From Ariolimax columbianus (lineage: Eukaryota; Mollusca; Gastropoda; Stylommatophora; Arionidae): a stretch of DNA of 64,000 nucleotides. Below the pieces are notes generated by a model. That model was not told the origin of the DNA. It saw only the letters and a list, made by a program, of their open reading frames with translations, and did not search any database. The position numbers were made by a program, and so were the translations under genes. The stretch covers positions 84,686,704 to 84,750,703 of the forward strand of contig JAVGWX010000002.1 in assembly GCA_036924085.1 (NCBI GenBank), given 5' to 3'. Positions 51,001 to 62,750 of this stretch are shown here, piece by piece; the stretch's first letter is position 1, and each line of letters begins with the position of its first letter.

Positions 51001-52380
51001 GTTAAAATTGCAATACATTTCAAAGTGCTGAAAATTGTTCAAACTTATAATATGCAATTTTTTTTCAAATCGCCTTTAATTTTGATTTTAGAAACATTGG
51101 TTTTTCTTGTAAGTAAAACTACTTGAAAGTGAGCGGAAATGCTTTTAACTTATCCACATAATTAGTGCGTTACAATTGCAATACATTTCAAAGTGCTGAA
51201 CATTGTCTTAGTTTATGATCGGCAATTTTTTTTCAAATCGCCTTCTACTCAATTTTGATTTTAGAAACATTGGTTTTTCTTGTTAGTAAAATTACTTGAA
51301 AGTCAGTGGAAATGCTTTTACCTTTTCCACATAATTAGTGCGTTACAATTGCAATACATTTCAAAGTGCTGAAAATTGTCTGAACTTATGATATGCTATT
51401 TTTTTACAAATCGCTTTCTACTCAATTTTTATTTTAGAAACATTGGTTTTTCTTGTCAGTAAAATTACTTGAAAGTCAGTGGAAATGCTTTTAACTTATC
51501 CACATAATTAGTGCGTTAAAATTGCAATACATTTCAAAGTGCTGAAAATTGTACAAACTTATAATATGCAATTGTTTTTTAAATCGCCTTCAATTTCGAT
51601 TTTAGAAACATTGGTTTTTCTTGTAATGTAAAACTAATTGAAAGTGAGCGGAAATGCTTTTAACTTATCCACATAATTAGTGCGTTACAATTGCAATACA
51701 TTTCAAAGTGCTGAAAATTGTCTTAGTTTATGATCGGAATTCTTTTTTCAAATCGCCTTCTACTCAATTTTGATTTTATAAACATTGGTTTTTCTTGTCA
51801 GTAAAATTACATGTAAGTCAGTAAAAATGCTTTTAACTTATCCACATAATTAGTGAGTTACAATTGCAATACATTTCAAAGTGCTGAAAATTGTACAAAT
51901 TTATAATATGCAATTTTTTTAAAATCGCCTTCAATTTCGATTTTAGAAACATTGGTTTTTCTTGTAATGTAAAATTACTTGAAAGTCAGTGGAAATGCTT
52001 TTACCTTATCCACATAATTAGTGCGTTACAATTGCAATACATTTCAAAGTGCTGAAAATTGTCTGAACTTATGATATGCTATTTTTTTACAAATCGCTTT
52101 CTACTCAATTTTGATTTTAGAAACATTGGTTTTTCTTGTCAGTAAAATTACTTGAAAGTCAGTGGAAATGCTTTTAACTTGTCCACATAATTAGTACGTT
52201 AAAATTGCAATACATTTCAAAGTGCTGAAAATTGTTAAAACTTATAATATGCAATTTTTTTTCAAATCGCCTTCAATTTTGATTTTAGAAACATCGGTTT
52301 TTCTTGTAAGTAAAACTACTTGAAAGTGAGCGGAAATGCTTTTAACTTATCCACATAATTAGTGCGTTACAATTGCAATA
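48071..52380. repeat. GAATTC-marked HOR family, 1718- and 1030-bp spacings
   Basis: A three-to-four-monomer block recurs at about 48.70-49.33, 50.42-51.05 and 51.45-51.87 kb. It contains: a gtacaaac monomer with caattgttttttaaatcgcc (48821, 50539, 51569) and gtaatgtaaaactaattg; a cttag monomer with gatcggaattc, giving GAATTC at 48989, 50707 and 51737; an acatgtaa monomer with gtgagttac. Between the copies are ggattttctgg, cttagtttatgatcggc, accttttcc and gtaatg monomers also seen elsewhere. 48.07-48.70 kb is mosaic (gttacaatgtc with gaaagaatgg). No gene. Confidence 0.84.
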
Positions 52381-52518
52381 CATTTCAAAGTTCTGAAAAT
52401 TGAATAAACTTTTATCTGCTATTTTTTTTCAAATCGCTTTCTACTCAATTTTGATTTTAGAAACATTGGATTTTCTGGTCAGTAAAATTACTTGAAAGTC
52501 AGTGGAAATGCTTTTAAC

Positions 52519-52527
52519 TTATCCACA
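52519..52527 (+). other. ttatccaca box (representative; once in most monomers)
   Basis: This 9-mer occurs at monomer position 22-30 in most monomers, always on the + strand and about 173 bp apart. It equals the consensus DnaA-box 9-mer of bacterial origins. Variants in other monomers are ttttccaca, ttgtccaca, atatccaca, ttatacaca and ttattcaca. In a eukaryotic satellite the match is probably coincidental, and no function is assigned. Confidence 0.5.
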
Positions 52528-52543
52528 TAATTAGTGCGTTACA

Positions 52544-52561
52544 ATTGCAATACATTTCAAA
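52544..52561. other. Most conserved monomer block, with palindrome attgcaat
   Basis: The block starting attgcaatacatttcaaa at monomer position 47-64 is nearly unchanged across all monomer classes, while the bases on both sides vary. Its first 8 bases form a perfect palindrome. Rare exceptions are caatgtcaatac, attcatttc, gcaaaacatt and acgtttcaaa. Strong conservation in a fast-evolving repeat suggests a protein-binding or conversion-tract constraint; this is inference. Confidence 0.55.
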
Positions 52562-55305
52562 GTGCTGAAAATTGTCTGAACTTATGATATGCTATTTTTT
52601 TACAAATCGCTTTCTACTCAATTTTGATTTTAGAAACATTGGTTTTTCTTGTCAGTAAAATTACTTGAAAGTCAGTGGAAATGCTTTTAACTTGTCCACA
52701 TAATTAGTACGTTAAAATTGCAATACATTTCAAAGTGCTGAAAATTGTTAAAACTTATAATATGCAATTTTTTTTCAAATCGCCTTCAATTTTGATTTTA
52801 GAAACATTGGTTTTTCTTGTAAGTAAAACTACTTGAAAGTGAGCGGAAATGCTTTTAACTTATCCACATAATTAGTGCGTTACAATTGCAATACATTTCA
52901 AAGTGCTGAAAATTGTCTGAACTTATGATATGCAAATTTTTTACAAATCGCTTTCTACTCAATTTTTTATTTTAGAAACATTAGTTTTTCTTGTTAGTAA
53001 AATTACTTGAAAGTCAGTGGAAATGCTTTTAACTTATCCACATAATTAGTGCGTTACAATTGCAATACATTTCAAAGTTCTGAAAATTGAATAAACTTTT
53101 ATCTGCTATTTTTTTTCAAATCGCTTTCTACTCAATTTTGATTTTAGAAACATTGGATTTTCTGGTCAGTAAAATTACTTGAAAGTCAGTGGAAATGCTT
53201 TTAACTTATCCACATAATTAGTGCGTTACAATTGCAATACATTTCAAAGTGCTGAAAATTGTCTGAACTTATGATATGCTATTTTTTTACAAATCGCTTT
53301 CTACTCAATTTTGATTTTAGAAACATTGGATTTTCTGGTCAGTAAAATTACTTGAAAGTCAGTGGAAATGCTTTTAACTTATCCACATAATTAGTGCGTT
53401 ACAATTGCAATACATTTCAAAGTGCTGAAAATTGTCTGAACTTATCATATGCTATTTTTTTACAAATCGCTTTCTACTCAATTTTTTATTTTAGAAACAT
53501 TGGTTTTTCTTGTTAGTAAAATTACTTGAAAGTCAGTGGAAATGCTTTTAACTTATCCACATAATTAGTGCGTTACAATTGCAATACATTTCAAAGTTCT
53601 GAAAATTGAATAAAATTATGATCTGCTATTTTTTTTCAAATCGCTTTCTACTCAATTTTGATTTTAGAAACATTGGTTTTTCTTGTAATGTAAAATTACT
53701 TGAAAGTCAGTGGAAATGCTTTTACCTTATCCACATAATTAGTACGTTAAAATTGCAATACATTTTAAAGTGCTGAAAATTGTTAAAACTTATAATATGC
53801 AATTTTTTTTCAAATCGCCTTCAATTTTGATTTTAGAAACATCGGTTTTTCTTGTAAGTAAAACTACTTGAAAGTGAGCGGAAATGCTTTTAACTTATCC
53901 ACATAATTAGTGCGTTACAATTGCAATACATTTCAAAGTGCTGAAAATTGTCTGAACTCATGATATGCTTTTTTTTTACAAATCGCTTTCTACTCAATTT
54001 TTTATTTTAGAAACATTGGTTTTTCTTGTTAGTAAAATTACTTGAAAGTCAATGGAAATGCTTTTAACTTATCCACATAATTAGTGCGTTACAATTGCAA
54101 TACATTTCAAAGTGCTGAAAATTGTCTGAACTTATGATATGCTATTTTTTTACAAATCGCTTTCTACTCAATTTTGATTTTAGAAACATTGGTTTTTCTT
54201 GTCAGTAAAATTACTTGAAAGTCAGTGGAAATGCTTTTAACTTGTCCACATAATTAGTACGTTAAAATTGCAATACATTTCAAAGTGCTGAAAATTGTTA
54301 AAACTTATAATATGCAATTTTTTTTCAAATCGCCTTCAATTTTGATTTTAGAAACATCGGTTTTTCTTGTAAGTAAAACTACTTGAAAGTGAGCGGAAAT
54401 GCTTTTAACTTATCCACATAATTAGTGCGTTACAATTGCAATACATTTCAAAGTGCTGAAAATTGTCTGAACTCATAATATGCTATTTTTTTACAAATCG
54501 CTTTCTACTCAATTTTTTATTTTAGAAACATTGGTTTTTCTTGTTAGTAAAATTACTTGAAAGTCAGTGGAAATGCTTTTAACTTATCCACATAATTAGT
54601 GCGTTACAATTGCAATACATTTCAAAGTTCTGAAAATTGAATAAAATTATGATCTGCTATTTTTTTTCAAATCGCTTTCTACTCAATTTTGATTTTAGAA
54701 ACATTGGATTTTCTGGTCAGTAAAATTACTTGAAAGTCAGTGGAAATGCTTTTAACTTATCCACATAATTAGTGCGTTACAATTACAATACATTTCAAAG
54801 TGCTGAAAATTGTCTGAACTTATGATATGCTATTTTTTTACAAATCGCTTTCTACTCAATTTTGATTTTAGAAACATTGGTTTTTCTTGTCAGTAAAATT
54901 ACTTGAAAGTCAGTGGAAATGCTTTTAACTTGTCCACATAATTAGTACGTTAAAATTGCAATACATTTCAAAGTGCTGAAAATTGTTAAAACTTATAATA
55001 TGCAATTTTTTTTCAAATCGCCTTCAATTTTGATTTTAGAAACATTGGTTTTTCTTGTAAGTAAAACTACTTGAAAGTGAGCGGAAATGCTTTTAACTTA
55101 TCCACATAATTAGTGCGTTACAATTGCAATACATTTCAAAGTGCTGAAAATTGTCTGAACTCATGATATGCAATTTTTTTACAAATCGCTTTCTACTCAA
55201 TTTTTTATTTTAGAAACATTAGTTTTTCTTGTTAGTAAAATTACTTGAAAGTCAGTGGAAATGCTTTTAACTTATCCACATAATTAGTGCGTTACAATTG
55301 CAATA

Positions 55306-58229
55306 CATTTCAAAGTTCTGAAAATTGAATAAACTTTTATCTGCTATTTTTTTTCAAATCGCTTTCTACTCAATTTTGATTTTAGAAACATTGGATTTTC
55401 TGGTCAGTAAAATTACTTGAAAGTCAGTGGAAATGCTTTTAACTTATCCACATGATTAGTGCGTTACAATTGCAATACATTTCAAAGTGCTGAAAATTGT
55501 CTGAACTTATGATATGCTATTTTTTTACAAATCGCTTTCTACTCAATTTTGATTTTAGAAACATTGGTTTTTCTTGTCTATAAAATTACTTGAAAGTCAG
55601 TGGAAATGCTTTTAACTTGTCCACATAATTAGTACGTTAAAATTGCAATACATTTCAAAGTGCTGAAAATTGTTAAAACTTATATGCAATTTTTTTTTTA
55701 AAATCGCCTTCAATTTTGATTTTAGAAACATTGGTTTTTCTTGTAAGTAAAACTACTTGAAAGTGAGCGGAAATGCTTTTAACTTATCCACATAATTAGT
55801 GCGTTACAATTGCAATACATTTCAAAGTGCTGAAAATTGTCTGAACTTATGATATGCAAATTTTTTACAAATCGCTTTCTACTCAATTTTTTATTTTAGA
55901 AACATTAGTTTTTCTTGTTAGTAAAATTACTTGAAAGTCAGTGGAAATGCTTTTAACTTATCCACATAATTAGTGCGTTACAATTGCAATACATTTCAAA
56001 GTTCTGAAAATTGAATAAACTTTTATCTGCTATTTTTTTTCAAATCGCTTTCTACTCAATTTTGATTTTAGAAACATTGGATTTTCTGGTCAGTAAAATT
56101 ACTTGAAAGTCAGTGGAAATGCTTTTAACTTATCCACATAATTAGTGCGTTACAATTGCAATACATTTCAAAGTGCTGAAAATTGTCTGAACTTATGATA
56201 TGCTATTTTTTTACAAATCGCTTTCTACTCAATTTTGATTTTAGAAACATTGGATTTTCTGGTCAGTAAAATTACTTGAAAGTCAGTGGAAATGCTTTTA
56301 ACTTATCCACATAATTAGTGCGTTACAATTGCAATACATTTCAAAGTGCTGAAAATTGTCTGAACTTATCATATGCTATTTTTTTACAAATCGCTTTCTA
56401 CTCAATTTTTTATTTTAGAAACATTGGTTTTTCTTGTTAGTAAAATTACTTGAAAGTCAGTGGAAATGCTTTTAACTTATCCACATAATTAGTGCGTTAC
56501 AATTGCAATACATTTCAAAGTTCTGAAAATTGAATAAAATTATGATCTGCTATTTTTTTTCAAATCGCTTTCTACTCAATTTTGATTTTAGAAACATTGG
56601 TTTTTCTTGTAATGTAAAATTACTTGAAAGTCAGTGGAAATGCTTTTACCTTATCCACATAATTAGTACGTTAAAATTGCAATACATTTTAAAGTGCTGA
56701 AAATTGTTAAAACTTATAATATGCAATTTTTTTTCAAATCGCCTTCAATTTTGATTTTAGAAACATCGGTTTTTCTTGTAAGTAAAACTACTTGAAAGTG
56801 AGCGGAAATGCTTTTAACTTATCCACATAATTAGTGCGTTACAATTGCAATACATTTCAAAGTGCTGAAAATTGTCTGAACTCATGATATGCTTTTTTTT
56901 TACAAATCGCTTTCTACTCAATTTTTTATTTTAGAAACATTGGTTTTTCTTGTTAGTAAAATTACTTGAAAGTCAGTGGAAATGCTTTTAACTTATCCAC
57001 ATAATTAGTGCGTTACAATTGCAATACATTTCAAAGTGCTGAAAATTGTCTGAACTTATGATATGCTATTTTTTTACAAATCGCTTTCTACTCAATTTTG
57101 ATTTTAGAAACATTGGTTTTTCTTGTCAGTAAAATTACTTGAAAGTCAGTGGAAATGCTTTTAACTTGTCCACATAATTAGTACGTTAAAATTGCAATAC
57201 ATTTCAAAGTGCTGAAAATTGTTAAAACTTATAATATGCAATTTTTTTTCAAATTGCCTTCAATTTTGATTTTAGAAACATCGGTTTTTCTTGTAAGTAA
57301 AACTACTTGAAAGTGAGCGGAAATGCTTTTAACTTATCCACATAATTAGTGCGTTACAATTGCAATACATTTCAAAGTGCTGAAAATTGTCTGAACTCAT
57401 GATATGCTATTTTTTTACAAATCGCTTTCTACTCAATTTTTTATTTTAGAAACATTGGTTTTTCTTGTTAGTAAAATTACTTGAAAGTCAGTGGAAATGC
57501 TTTTAACTTATCCACATAATTAGTGCGTTACAATTGCAATACATTTCAAAGTTCTGAAAATTGAATAAAATTATGATCTGCTATTTTTTTTCAAATCGCT
57601 TTCTACTCAATTTTGATTTTAGAAACATTGGATTTTCTGGTCAGTAAAATTACTTGAAAGTCAGTGGAAATGCTTTTAACTTATCCACATAATTAGTGCG
57701 TTACAATTACAAAACATTTCAAAGTGCTGAAAATTGTCTGAACTTATGATATGCTATTTTTTTACAAATCGCTTTCTACTCAATTTTGATTTTAGAAACA
57801 TTGGTTTTTCTTGTCAGTAAAATTACTTGAAAGTCAGTGGAAATGCTTTTAACTTGTCCACATAATTAGTACGTTAAAATTGCAATACATTTCAAAGTGC
57901 TGAAAATTGTTAAAACTTATAATATGCAATTTTTTTTCAAATCGCCTTCAATTTTGATTTTAGAAACATTGGTTTTTCTTGTAAGTAAAACTACTTGAAA
58001 GTGAGCGGAAATGCTTTTAACTTATCCACATAATTAGTGCGTTACAATTGCAATACATTTCAAAGTGCTGAAAATTGTCTGAACTCATGATATGCAATTT
58101 TTTTACAAATCGCTTTCTACTCAATTTTTTATTTTAGAAACATTAGTTTTTCTTGTTAGTAAAATTACTTGAAAGTCAGTGGAAATGCTTTTAACTTATC
58201 CACATAATTAGTGCGTTACAATTGCAATA
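55306..58229. repeat. 2925-bp 17-mer HOR, copy 2 (2924 bp)
   Basis: Same order as copy 1. Private changes include catgattag near 55453, tctataaaattac near 55578 and a shortened acttatatgc near 55679; the last two are shared with the third copy. Confidence 0.91.
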
Positions 58230-58800
58230 CATTTCAAAGTTCTGAAAATTGAATAAACTTTTATCTGCTATTTTTTTTCAAATCGCTTTCTACTCAATTT
58301 TGATTTTAGAAACATTGGATTTTCTGGTCAGTAAAATTACTTGAAAGTCAGTGGAAATGCTTTTAACTTATCCACATATTTAGTGCGTTACAATTGCAAT
58401 ACATTTCAAAGTGCTGAAAATTGTCTGAACTTATGATATGCTATTTTTTTACAAATCGCTTTCTACTCAATTTTGATTTTAGAAACATTGGTTTTTCTTG
58501 TCTATAAAATTACTTGAAAGTCAGTGGAAATGCTTTTAACTTGTCTACATAATTAGTACGTTAAAATTGCAATACATTTCAAAGTGCTGAAAATTGTTAA
58601 AACTTATATGCAATTTTTTTTTAAAAATCGCCTTCAATTTTGATTTTAGAAACATTGGTTTTTCTTGTAAGTAAAACTACTTGAAAGTGAGCGGAAATGC
58701 TTTTAACTTATCCACATAATTAGTGCGTTACAATTGCAATACATTTCAAAGTGCTGAAAATTGTCTGAACTTATGATATGCTATTTTTTTACAAATCGCT
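58230..58800. repeat. 2925-bp 17-mer HOR, copy 3 (first ~570 bp)
   Basis: It continues from copy 2 at an offset of 2924 bp (tttatctgc 58260; tctataaaattac near 58502; acttatatgc near 58603). It carries catatttag and cttgtctac as private changes. It leaves the pattern at about 58.8 kb, overlapping the start of the 1717-bp HOR. Confidence 0.88.
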
Positions 58801-60346
58801 TTCTACTCAATTTTTTATTTCAGAAACATTAGTTTTTCTTGTTAGTAAACTTACTTGAAAGTCAGTGGAAATGCTTTTAACTTATCCACATAATTAGTGC
58901 GTTACAATTGCAATACATTTCAAAGTTCTGAAAATTGAATAAACTTATGATCTGCTATTTTTTTTCAAATCGCTTTCTACTCAATTTTGATTTTAGAAAC
59001 ATTGGATTTTCTGGTCAGTAAAATTACTTGAAAGTCAGTGGAAATGCTTTTAACTTATCCACATAATTAGTGCGTTACAATTGCAATACATTTCAAAGTG
59101 CTGAAAATTGTCTGAACTTATGATATGCTATTTTTTTACAAATCGCTTTCTACTCAATTTTGATTTTAGAAACATTGGTTTTTCTTGTCAGTAAAATTAC
59201 TTGAAAGTCAGTGGAAATGCTTTTAACTTATCCACATAATTAGTACGTTAAAATTGCAATTCATTTCAAAGTGCTGAAAATTGTTCAAACTTATAATATG
59301 CAATTTTTTTTCAAATCGCCTTCAATTTTGATTTTAGAAACATTGCTTTTTCTTGTAAGTAAAACTACTTGAAAGTGAACGGAAATGCTTTTAACTTATC
59401 CACATAATTAGTGCGTTACAATTGCAATACATTTCAAAGTGCTGAACATTGTCTTAGTTTATGATCGGCAATTTTTTTTCAAATCGCCTTCTACTCAATT
59501 TTGATTTTAGAAACATTGGTTTTTCTTGTTAGTAAAATTACTTGAAAGTCAGTGGAAATGCTTTTACCTTTTCCACATAATTAGTGCGTTACAATTGCAA
59601 TACATTTCAAAGTGCTGAAAATTGTCTGAACTTATGATATGCTATTTTTTTACAAATCGCTTTCTACTCAATTTTGATTTTAGAAACATTGGTTTTTCTT
59701 GTCAGTAAAATTACTTGAAAGTCAGTGGAAATGCTTTTAACTTATCCACATAATTAGTGCGTTAAAATTGCAATACATTTCAAAGTGCTGAAAATTGTAC
59801 AAACTTATAATATGCAATTTTTTTTAAATCGCCTTCAATTTCGATTTTAGAAACATTGGTTTTTCTTGTAATGTAAAATTACTTGAAAGTCAGTGGAAAT
59901 GCTTTTACCTTATCCACATAATTAGTGCGTTACAATTGCAATACATTTCAAAGTGCTGAAAATTGTCTGAACTTATGATATGCTATTTTTTTACAAATCG
60001 CTTTCTACTCAATTTTGATTTTAGAAACATTGGTTTTTCTTGTTAGTAAAATTACTTGAAAGTCAGTGGAAATGCTTTTACCTTATCCACATAATTAGTG
60101 CGTTACAATTGCAATACATTTCAAAGTGCTGAAAATTGTCTGAACTTATGATATGCTATTTTTTTACAAATCGCTTTCTACTCAATTTTGATTTTAGAAA
60201 CATTGGTTTTTCTTGTCAGTAAAATTACTTGAAAGTCAGTGGAAATGCTTTTAACTTGTCCACATAATTAGTACGTTAAAATTGCAATACATTTCAAAGT
60301 GCTGAAAATTGTTCAAACTTATAATATGCAATTTTTTTTTAAAATC
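58630..60346. repeat. 1717-bp 10-mer HOR, copy 1
   Basis: gtgagcgg at 58687 and 60404 and agtaaacttac at 58844 and 60561 are both 1717 bp apart. The unit contains tttatttcagaaacattag with gttagtaaac, a gaataaac monomer, attcatttc with acattgctttttc, cttagtttatgatcggc, accttttcc, gtacaaac/caatttcg/gtaatg, two accttatcc monomers, and aacttgtccac. Confidence 0.9.
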
Positions 60347-62050
60347 GCCTTCAATTTTGATTTTAGAAACATTGGTTTTTCTTGTAAGTAAAACTACTTG
60401 AAAGTGAGCGGAAATGCTTTTAACTTATCCACATAATTAGTGCGTTACAATTGCAATACATTTCAAAGTGCTGAAAATTGTCTGAACTTATGATATGCTA
60501 TTTTTTTACAAATCGCTTTCTACTCAATTTTTTATTTCAGAAACATTAGTTTTTCTTGTTAGTAAACTTACTTGAAAGTCAGTGGAAATGCTTTTAACTT
60601 ATCCACATAATTAGTGCGTTACAATTGCAATACATTTCAAAGTTCTGAAAATTGAATAAACTTATGATCTGCTATTTTTTTTCAAATCGCTTTCTACTCA
60701 ATTTTGATTTTAGAAACATTGGATTTTCTGGTCAGTAAAATTACTTGAAAGTCAGTGGAAATGCTTTTAACTTAATTTCCACATAATTAGTGCGTTACAA
60801 TTGCAATACATTTCAAAGTGCTGAAAATTGTCTGAACTTATGATATGCTATTTTTTTACAAATCGCTTTCTACTCAATTTTGATTTTAGAAACATTGGTT
60901 TTTCTTGTCAGTAAAATTACTTGAAAGTCAGTGGAAATGCTTTTAACTTATCCACATAATTAGTACGTTAAAATTGCAATTCATTTCAAATTGCTGAAAA
61001 TTGTTCAAACTTATAATATGCAATTTTTTTTCAAATCGCCTTCAATTTTGATTTTAGAAACATTGCTTTTTCTTGTAAGTAAAACTACTTGAAAGTGAGC
61101 GGAAATGCTTTTAACTTATCCACATAATTAGTGCGTTACAATTGCAATACATTTCAAAGTGCTGAACATTGTCTTAGTTTATGATCGGCAATTTTTTTCA
61201 AATCGCCTTCTACTCAATTTTGATTTTAGAAACATTGGTTTTTCTTGTTAGTAAAATTACTTGAAAGTCAGTGGAAATGCTTTTACCTTTTCCACATAAT
61301 TAGTGCGTTACAATTGCAATACATTTCAAAGTGCTGAAAATTGTCTGAACTTATGATATGCTATTTTTTTACAAATCGCTTTCTACTCAATTTTGATTTT
61401 AGAAACATTGGTTTTTCTTGTCAGTAAAATTACTTGAAAGTCAGTGGAAATGCTTTTAACTTATCCAAATAATTAGTGCGTTAAAATTGCAATACATTTC
61501 AAAGTGCTGAAAATTGTACAAACTTATAATATGCAATTTTTTTAAAATCGCCTTCAATTTCGATTTTAGAAACATTGGTTTTTCTTGTAATGTAAAATTA
61601 CTTGAAAGTCAGTGGAAATGCTTTTACCTTATCCACATAATTAGTGCGTTACAATTGCAATACATTTCAAAGTGCTGAAAATTGTCTGAACTTATGATAT
61701 GCTATTTTTTTACAAATCGCTTTCTACTCAATTTTGATTTTAGAAACATTGGTTTTTCTTGTTAGTAAAATTACTTGAAAGTCAGTGGAAATGCTTTTAC
61801 CTTATCCACATAATTAGTGCGTTACAATTGCAATACATTTCAAAGTGCTGAAAATTGTCTGAACTTATGATATGCTATTTTTTTACAAATCGCTTTCTAC
61901 TCAATTTTGATTTTAGAAACATTGGTTTTTCTTGTCAGTAAAATTACTTGAAAGTCAGTGGAAATGATTTTAACTCATCCACATAATTAGTACGTTAAAA
62001 TTGCAATACATTTCAAAGTGCTGAAAATTGTTCAAACTTATAATATGCAA
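60347..62050. repeat. 1717-bp 10-mer HOR, copy 2
   Basis: It follows copy 1 to about 62050. Private changes: cttaatttccacat near 60771 (three extra bases in the ttatccaca box), tttcaaattgctg near 60986, atccaaataatt near 61462, and gaaatgattttaactcatcc near 61962. Confidence 0.9.
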
Positions 62051-62750
62051 TTTTTTTTCAAATCGCCTTTTACTCAGATTTGATTTTAGAAACATTGGTT
62101 TTTCTTGTTAGTAAAATTACTTGAAAGTCAGTGGAAATGCTTTTAACTTATCCACATAATTAGTGCGTTACAATTGCAATACATTTCAAAGTTCTGAAAA
62201 TAGAATAAACTTATGATATGCTATTTTTTTACAAATCGCTTTCTACTCAATTTTAATTTTAGAAACATTTGTTTTTTTTGTCAGTAAAATTACTTGAAAG
62301 TCAGTGGAAATGCTTTTACCTTATCCACATAATTAGTGCGTAACAATTGCAATACATTTCAAAGTGCTGAAAATTGTCTGAACTTATGATATGCTATTTT
62401 TTTACAAATCGCTTTCTACTCAATTTAAGATTTTAGAAACATTTGTTTTTTTTGTCAGTAAAATTACTTGAAAGTCAGTGGAAATGCTTTTACCTTATCC
62501 ACATAATTAGTGCGTAACAATTGCAATACATTTCAAAGTGCTGAAAATAGAATAAACTTATGATATGCTATTTTTTTACAAATCGCTTTCCACTCAATTT
62601 TAATTTTAGAAACATTTGTTTTTTTTGTCAGTAAAATTCCTTGAAAGTCAGTGGAAATGCTTTTACCTTATCCACATAATTAGTGCGTAACAATTGCAAT
62701 ACATTTCAAAGTGCTGAAAATTGTTCAAACTTATAATATGCAATTTTTTT
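62051..62750. repeat. Mosaic with a 348-bp dimer
   Basis: 'tagaataaac' occurs at 62201 and 62549, 348 bp apart, with an intervening gtctgaac monomer. All three monomers share acatttgttttttttgtcag and gcgtaacaattg (or gcgttac) variants that are rare elsewhere. This is a short local dimer amplification. Confidence 0.8.

Larger units (their letters stand above)
52498..52670 (+). repeat. Reference monomer (173 bp, consensus-type)
   Basis: This copy carries the commonest state at each variable site and serves as a coordinate key. Monomer positions: 1-8 gtcagtgg; 22-30 ttatccaca; about 38-42 gcgtt; 47-64 the most conserved block, starting with the palindrome attgcaat; 64-96 the central variable box, here in the 'gtctgaacttatgatatgc' state; 98-104 the T tract; 107-113 aaatcgc; 114-136 a pyrimidine-rich run ending in ttttag; 137-153 a 17-nt spacer; 154-159 gtcagt; then aaaattacttgaaa to the next start. 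The phase chosen (start at gtcagtgg) is arbitrary. The unit has no open frame of useful length and no recognised similarity to any gene. Confidence 0.9.
52381..55305. repeat. 2925-bp 17-mer HOR, copy 1
   Basis: Markers recur 2924-2925 bp later: ctttTATCTGC at 52411/55336 and 53098/56022; gaataaaattatg at 53611/56535. Within it, a 4-mer of about 687 bp (gtctgaac monomer; aacttgtccac/gtacg/gttaaaac; gtgagcgg/gtctgaac; gttctg/gaataaac) repeats several times in variant form, so the 17-mer is itself built from an older 4-mer. Confidence 0.91.

Noticed and set aside
52381..52425. AATAAA in gaataaac monomers as polyadenylation signals
   Set aside because: The hexamer is a by-product of one AT-rich central-box state and is not linked to any transcription unit.
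52604..52660. Real introns and exons of a gene
   Set aside because: The splice-like signals recur in every monomer and the 17-nt segment has no conserved reading frame. There is no larger exon anywhere in the window.
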